This document shows, piece by piece, positions 10,354 to 12,118 of a stretch of DNA of 12,118 bases. Below the pieces are notes generated by a model. It was not told where the DNA came from. It saw only the letters and a list, made by a program, of their open reading frames with translations, and searched no databases. The translations under genes and the position numbers were made by a program. The stretch is from Aquificaceae bacterium (lineage in GTDB: Bacteria; Aquificota; Aquificia; Aquificales; Aquificaceae), in NCBI GenBank assembly GCA_015487535.1, contig WFPN01000234.1, forward strand, positions 1 to 12,118, read 5' to 3'. The first letter of the stretch is position 1, and each line of letters begins with the position of its first letter.

Positions 10354-12118
10354 CCTTTATGTGAACCTCCTTTAGCTGCTTGGGTGTGACATAGTCGGGT
10401 GCGGAGGTGAGCATGCATATCCCCTTCTGGGTCTTGGGGAAGGCGATCACGTCCCTTATCGAGTCCAGACCCCTCATCAGGGCCACGAGCCTGTCCAGTC
10501 CGAAGGCAAGACCCCCGTGGGGAGGAGCACCGAACTTAAGGGCCTCTAAGAGAAATCCGAACTTCTCCTGGGCCTCGACCTCTCCGATCCCAAGTAGCCT
10601 GAAGACCATCTCCTGAAGCTCGGTGGTGTGGATACGGATCGAGCCACCTCCCACCTCCTCTCCGTTTATGACCATGTCGTAGGCCCTGGCCCTGACCGAG
10701 TGGACGAGCTCCTTTCTCTCCTCGAGATCCTCCGTCTTCAGGGCCTCCTTCAGCCTGGGAACATCCTCCTCCTTGGGAGCTGTGAAGGGGTGGTGCAATG
10801 AGACGAACCTTTCCTCCTCCTCGTCCCACTCCATCAGGGGAAAGTCCACCACCCAGAGAACGTCCCACTTGCTTTCGTCTATCAGGTTGTGGGTCTTAGC
10901 GAGCTCTAGCCTGAGAGCCGAAAGGATCTTGTAGACCATCTCCTTCGCGTCAGCGGAGAAGAAGATTACATCTCCCTCCTCAGCGTTCACGCGCTTGAGG
11001 AGCCTGTCCGTCTCCTCCTGTGAGAAGAACTTAACTATAGGAGATGTGAGTTTCCCAGCCTCCACCTTTATCCAGGCGAGGCCCTTGGCTCCCAGCTTTT
11101 GAACGAACTTGGTAAGGTCGTCTATCTCCTTCCTCGAGAGGTTTCCCTTCTTGAAGTTTATGGCCTTTATTATTCCACCCTTCTCCAGAACGCTTTTAAA
11201 GACCTTGAACTCTGTATTTTTGAATATGTCCGAGAGTTCTATGAGCTCCAAGCCGAACCTCCTGTCGGGTTTGTCCGTCCCGTAGCGCTCCATTACCTCC
11301 CGGTAGGAAACCCTCTCGAAGGGAGTTTTTAGCTCTATCCCGAGGAGTTCTTTGAAGAGTCTGGCAACGAGCCTCTCCGCAACGTCCATAACCTCTTCTT
11401 CACGTACGAAGGACATCTCGTAGTCTATCTGGGTGAACTCGGGCTGTCTGTCAGCTCTCAGATCCTCGTCTCTAAAGCATTTGACTATCTGGAAGTATCT
11501 GTCGAAGCCAGCGACCATGAGTATCTGCTTAAAGAGCTGTGGAGACTGGGGGAGGGCGTAGAACTTACCGGGATGGAGTCTGGATGGAACTATAAAGTCC
11601 CTCGCCCCCTCAGGGGTGGACTTGGTCAGGAACGGGGTTTCTATCTCTACGAAGCCCTCCTCTTCGAAGAACCTCCTCGTTGTCTGGTATAGCCTGTGTC
11701 TGAAGAGGAGGTTCTCTTTCATAGAAAACCTTCTTAGATCTATGTACCTGTATTTGAGTTTTATCTCCTCAGAAACGTGGGTCTCTTCTTCTACCGGAAA
11801 GGGAGGGACCTCGGAGGTGTTGAATACCTTTATCTCGCTCGCCACCACCTCAACGTATCCGGTCTTTAGCTTGGGGTTCTCGGTTCCCTCCGGTCTCCTT
11901 CTCACCTTCCCCACCACGCCTATTACCCATTCCGGCTTTACCCTGTCCGCCTTCTCGTAAGCTTCCGGGTTCGAACTCTCCTCGGCGACTACCTGAACTA
12001 TCCCCTCTCTGTCCCTGAGGTCTATGAAAACCACTCCCCCATGGTTTCTGACCCTGTGGACCCACCCGCAGAGCCTTATCTCCTTATCTACGTCCTCTAA
12101 GGAGACCTCCCCGCAGTA
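10343..12118 (-). CDS. aspS: aspartyl-tRNA synthetase, 5' end outside window
   Basis: 591 residues are visible and the frame stays open to the window edge. The first visible codons read YCGEVSLEDV, a few residues into the usual N-terminus, so only about five to ten codons are missing; an internal GTG at 12034 is not the start. The anticodon-binding OB domain holds GWVHRVRNHGG and IDLRDREG. Class II motif 2 is FRDEDLRADRQPEFTQIDYE (215-234) and motif 3 is GGLAFGLDRLVALM (535-548), with the bacterial GAD insert between. The His in RNHGG (residue 26) and the Gly in RRPEGTENP (residue 78) match the pair linked to non-discriminating AspRS in Pseudomonas aeruginosa, so it may also charge tRNA-Asn, with GatCAB finishing the job. 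Essential; cytoplasmic. Confidence 0.98.
   Translation of the reverse strand, partial: YCGEVSLEDVDKEIRLCGWVHRVRNHGGVVFIDLRDREGIVQVVAEESSNPEAYEKADRVKPEWVIGVVGKVRRRPEGTENPKLKTGYVEVVASEIKVFNTSEVPPFPVEEETHVSEEIKLKYRYIDLRRFSMKENLLFRHRLYQTTRRFFEEEGFVEIETPFLTKSTPEGARDFIVPSRLHPGKFYALPQSPQLFKQILMVAGFDRYFQIVKCFRDEDLRADRQPEFTQIDYEMSFVREEEVMDVAERLVARLFKELLGIELKTPFERVSYREVMERYGTDKPDRRFGLELIELSDIFKNTEFKVFKSVLEKGGIIKAINFKKGNLSRKEIDDLTKFVQKLGAKGLAWIKVEAGKLTSPIVKFFSQEETDRLLKRVNAEEGDVIFFSADAKEMVYKILSALRLELAKTHNLIDESKWDVLWVVDFPLMEWDEEEERFVSLHHPFTAPKEEDVPRLKEALKTEDLEERKELVHSVRARAYDMVINGEEVGGGSIRIHTTELQEMVFRLLGIGEVEAQEKFGFLLEALKFGAPPHGGLAFGLDRLVALMRGLDSIRDVIAFPKTQKGICMLTSAPDYVTPKQLKEVHIKVVE

Noticed and set aside
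12032..12034. GTG at 12034 as the aspS start
   Set aside because: The frame stays open to the window edge and encodes the conserved OB-fold start (YCGEVSLEDV to RNHGG), so the true start is outside.

Overview
The window looks like a compact chromosomal segment of a thermophilic, aerobic or microaerophilic bacterium, most probably Aquificota (Aquifex/Hydrogenobacter-like). The grounds are strong AGG/AGA arginine and ATA isoleucine use, charged proteins rich in Glu and Lys, very short or overlapping gene borders, and the gene mix (copper chaperones for an aa3-type oxidase, an AspRS that looks non-discriminating, a stand-alone Uma2 protein). The lineage is an inference. I see no IS element, phage gene, CRISPR array, tRNA or rRNA.

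Layout. 1-132 (-) is the N-terminus of an alpha/beta hydrolase cut by the window edge. It is divergent from a secreted alpha/beta hydrolase at 158-1012 (+). 1005-3168 (-) is a tightly overlapping unit, gspL - gspM - SAM methyltransferase: the inner-membrane L and M platform subunits of a type II secretion or pilus-like machine plus a small methyltransferase. Divergent from it, 3236-5466 (+) holds a single-domain diiron MBL protein (ODP type), a Sco lipoprotein, a PCu(A)C copper chaperone and a thioredoxin-fold lipoprotein with a CxxH site. The last three look like a CuA-site assembly module. 5437-5961 (-) is a secreted PEBP (YbhB/YbcL) protein overlapping the end of that operon. 6769-7368 (sulfite-oxidase-like molybdoenzyme) followed by 6163-6756 (tmk) form a minus-strand pair. 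7435-7761 (+) is an unrecognised small helical protein. The remainder, on the minus strand, runs aspS (10343-12118, start just outside) - uma2 - LOG/TIGR00725 - small helical protein - phosphoribosyltransferase - trpG.

Two patterns go beyond the gene list. First, six genes (the partial hydrolase at 132, gspL, sco, tmk, trpG, uma2) have a -10-like hexamer (TATAAT, TAGAAT, TATACT, TATAAT, TATATT, TATAAT) ending only 5-7 nt before the ATG and no Shine-Dalgarno. This predicts leaderless transcripts. Other genes (the ODP, PCu(A)C, gspM, PEBP and 9011-9364 genes) have clear SDs. Second, the longest gene-free stretch (5962-6162) contains a near-consensus promoter (TTGACA-N17-TATATT) with no convincing gene after it. 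It is followed by an 8-bp hairpin with a 19-nt C-rich loop and a GC-rich terminator hairpin: a candidate sRNA of about 90 nt. Its C-rich loop is complementary to SD sequences, including eight contiguous bases of the predicted leader of the adjacent PEBP gene. The opposite strand of the loop is a four-run G-quadruplex motif.
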